Origin: Betaproteobacteria bacterium
Lineage (GTDB): Bacteria; Pseudomonadota; Gammaproteobacteria; Burkholderiales; SG8-39
Direction: 5' to 3'
Assembly (NCBI GenBank): GCA_005881355.1
Contig: VBDM01000158.1
Span: 1-5,785 of the forward strand
Length of the DNA: 5,785 nucleotides
This document shows positions 5,179 to 5,785 of this stretch, piece by piece. Position 1 is the stretch's first letter; each line of letters begins with the position of its first letter. Under the pieces are notes generated by a model. It ran no database searches and was not told the origin of the DNA. It saw nothing but the letters and a program-made list of their open reading frames with translations. The position numbers and the translations under genes were made by a program.

Positions 5179-5785
5179 CTGGGCGGGCTGCTGGGGCTTG
5201 CGCTTCTTCCAAAGCCAGTGTGCGTATCCCGATAGCCCGTAGGCCACGAACAGAAGAAAGAGCACGATCGGGGGATCGGAGGAGACGAGAACAAATCCCA
5301 GGACGATCAGCAGGATCACCGCGAACGGCACCGACCGGCGCATGTTGATGTCCTTGAAGCTGTAGAAGGGCACGTTGCTCACCATGGTAATCCCTGCATA
5401 AAGGGTCAGAAACGCGGCCACCCAGGGCATTCCGTACGCGTCCACCGGAATCTTGTTGTCGCTCGCAAGCCACAGAAACCCCGCCACCAGCGCCGCAGCT
5501 GCGGGGCTCGGCAGCCCCTGAAAGAAGCGCTTGTCGACGACGTCGATGTTGGTGTTGAAGCGCGCCAGGCGAAGCGCCGCGCCGGCGCAGTAGACGAACG
5601 CCGCGATCCAGCCGAAGCGCCCCAGGTCCTTCAGCGCCCACTCGTAGATGACGAGGGCCGGCGCAGCGCCGAAGCAGACCATGTCGGAGAGCGAGTCGTA
5701 TTCCGCGCCGAACGCGCTCTGGGTCCGCGTCAATCGCGCCACCCGCCCGTCGAGGAAATCGAGGATCATCGCGATAAATATGGCG
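5170..5785 (-). CDS. pssA: CDP-diacylglycerol-serine O-phosphatidyltransferase, C-terminal part (partial)
   Basis: PssA joins serine to CDP-diacylglycerol to form phosphatidylserine, the precursor of phosphatidylethanolamine, in the inner membrane. The 5' end lies beyond the right edge; the visible frame already reads AIFIAMILDFLDGRVAR at the boundary, so the first Met in view is internal. It contains the complete CDP-alcohol phosphotransferase signature D-G-x2-A-R-x8-G-x3-D-x3-D (DGRVAR, then G, D and D within FGAEYDSLSD). ARFNTN and KRFFQGLPSPAAAAL follow, both typical of the Bacillus-type (type II) PssA family, then several hydrophobic segments and a basic, Pro/Gln-rich tail (KKRKPQQPAQLQ). 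The stop TAG is at 5172-5170. In Betaproteobacteria pssA commonly sits in an ilv-psd-pssA-leuA neighbourhood, which matches its place here just upstream of leuA. Confidence 0.95.
   Translation of the reverse strand, partial: AIFIAMILDFLDGRVARLTRTQSAFGAEYDSLSDMVCFGAAPALVIYEWALKDLGRFGWIAAFVYCAGAALRLARFNTNIDVVDKRFFQGLPSPAAAALVAGFLWLASDNKIPVDAYGMPWVAAFLTLYAGITMVSNVPFYSFKDINMRRSVPFAVILLIVLGFVLVSSDPPIVLFLLFVAYGLSGYAHWLWKKRKPQQPAQLQ

Noticed and set aside
4973..5641. Upstream in-frame extension of leuA through the leader and pssA
   Set aside because: The extension does not resemble LeuA, overlaps pssA out of frame, and a good Shine-Dalgarno plus the standard family N-terminus fix the start at 4972.
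1..5785. Mobile element, defence system, CRISPR array or tRNA gene
   Set aside because: No terminal inverted repeats, transposase or integrase motifs, regularly spaced repeats or cloverleaf sequence were seen; all sizeable genes are core functions.

Overview
This window looks like ordinary chromosomal DNA of a high-GC betaproteobacterium, probably from an environmental or uncultured lineage. The evidence is the set of well-conserved core genes (proS, pyrF, yihY/brkB-family, wrbA, leuA, pssA), the pssA-leuA neighbourhood typical of Betaproteobacteria, and the GC-rich codon use. The taxonomic call is inference. No rRNA, tRNA, CRISPR array, transposase, phage gene or integrase is visible.

Layout, left to right. 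(1) The 3' end of proS (+) overlaps by ATGA the start of a secreted lytic transglycosylase gene (+). The transglycosylase frame is broken by an exact 8-bp tandem duplication inside the catalytic domain, and its tail converges on and overlaps the 3' end of pyrF. (2) pyrF (-) lies 43 bp downstream of a yihY/brkB-family inner-membrane protein gene (-). A five-codon mini-ORF with a well-spaced Shine-Dalgarno overlaps the pyrF start. (3) A 62-bp divergent gap carries a perfect TATAAT for wrbA (+). (4) wrbA converges on leuA (-) with only 24 bp between stop codons, spanned by a small inverted repeat. (5) leuA is preceded by a 197-bp regulatory region, and then by the 3' part of pssA (-), which runs off the right edge.

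The most interesting part is the pssA-leuA gap (4973-5169, minus strand). It holds, in order, a plausible sigma70 promoter, a 27-codon ORF with nine leucine codons, and a perfect 8-bp GC hairpin. Part of the leucine-codon region can pair with the 5' arm and loop of that hairpin. Together these have the architecture of a ribosome-mediated leucine attenuator controlling leuA. The promoter sits so close to the leader ATG that the leader peptide may be made from a leaderless transcript. All of this is read from sequence; conservation and RNA data would be needed to prove it.

Functionally the genes are largely independent housekeeping functions: tRNA charging, peptidoglycan turnover, pyrimidine synthesis, an envelope protein, quinone reduction, leucine synthesis and phospholipid synthesis. 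Likely transcription units are proS-transglycosylase, yihY-pyrF, wrbA alone, and leuA from its own attenuated promoter, possibly with readthrough from pssA.
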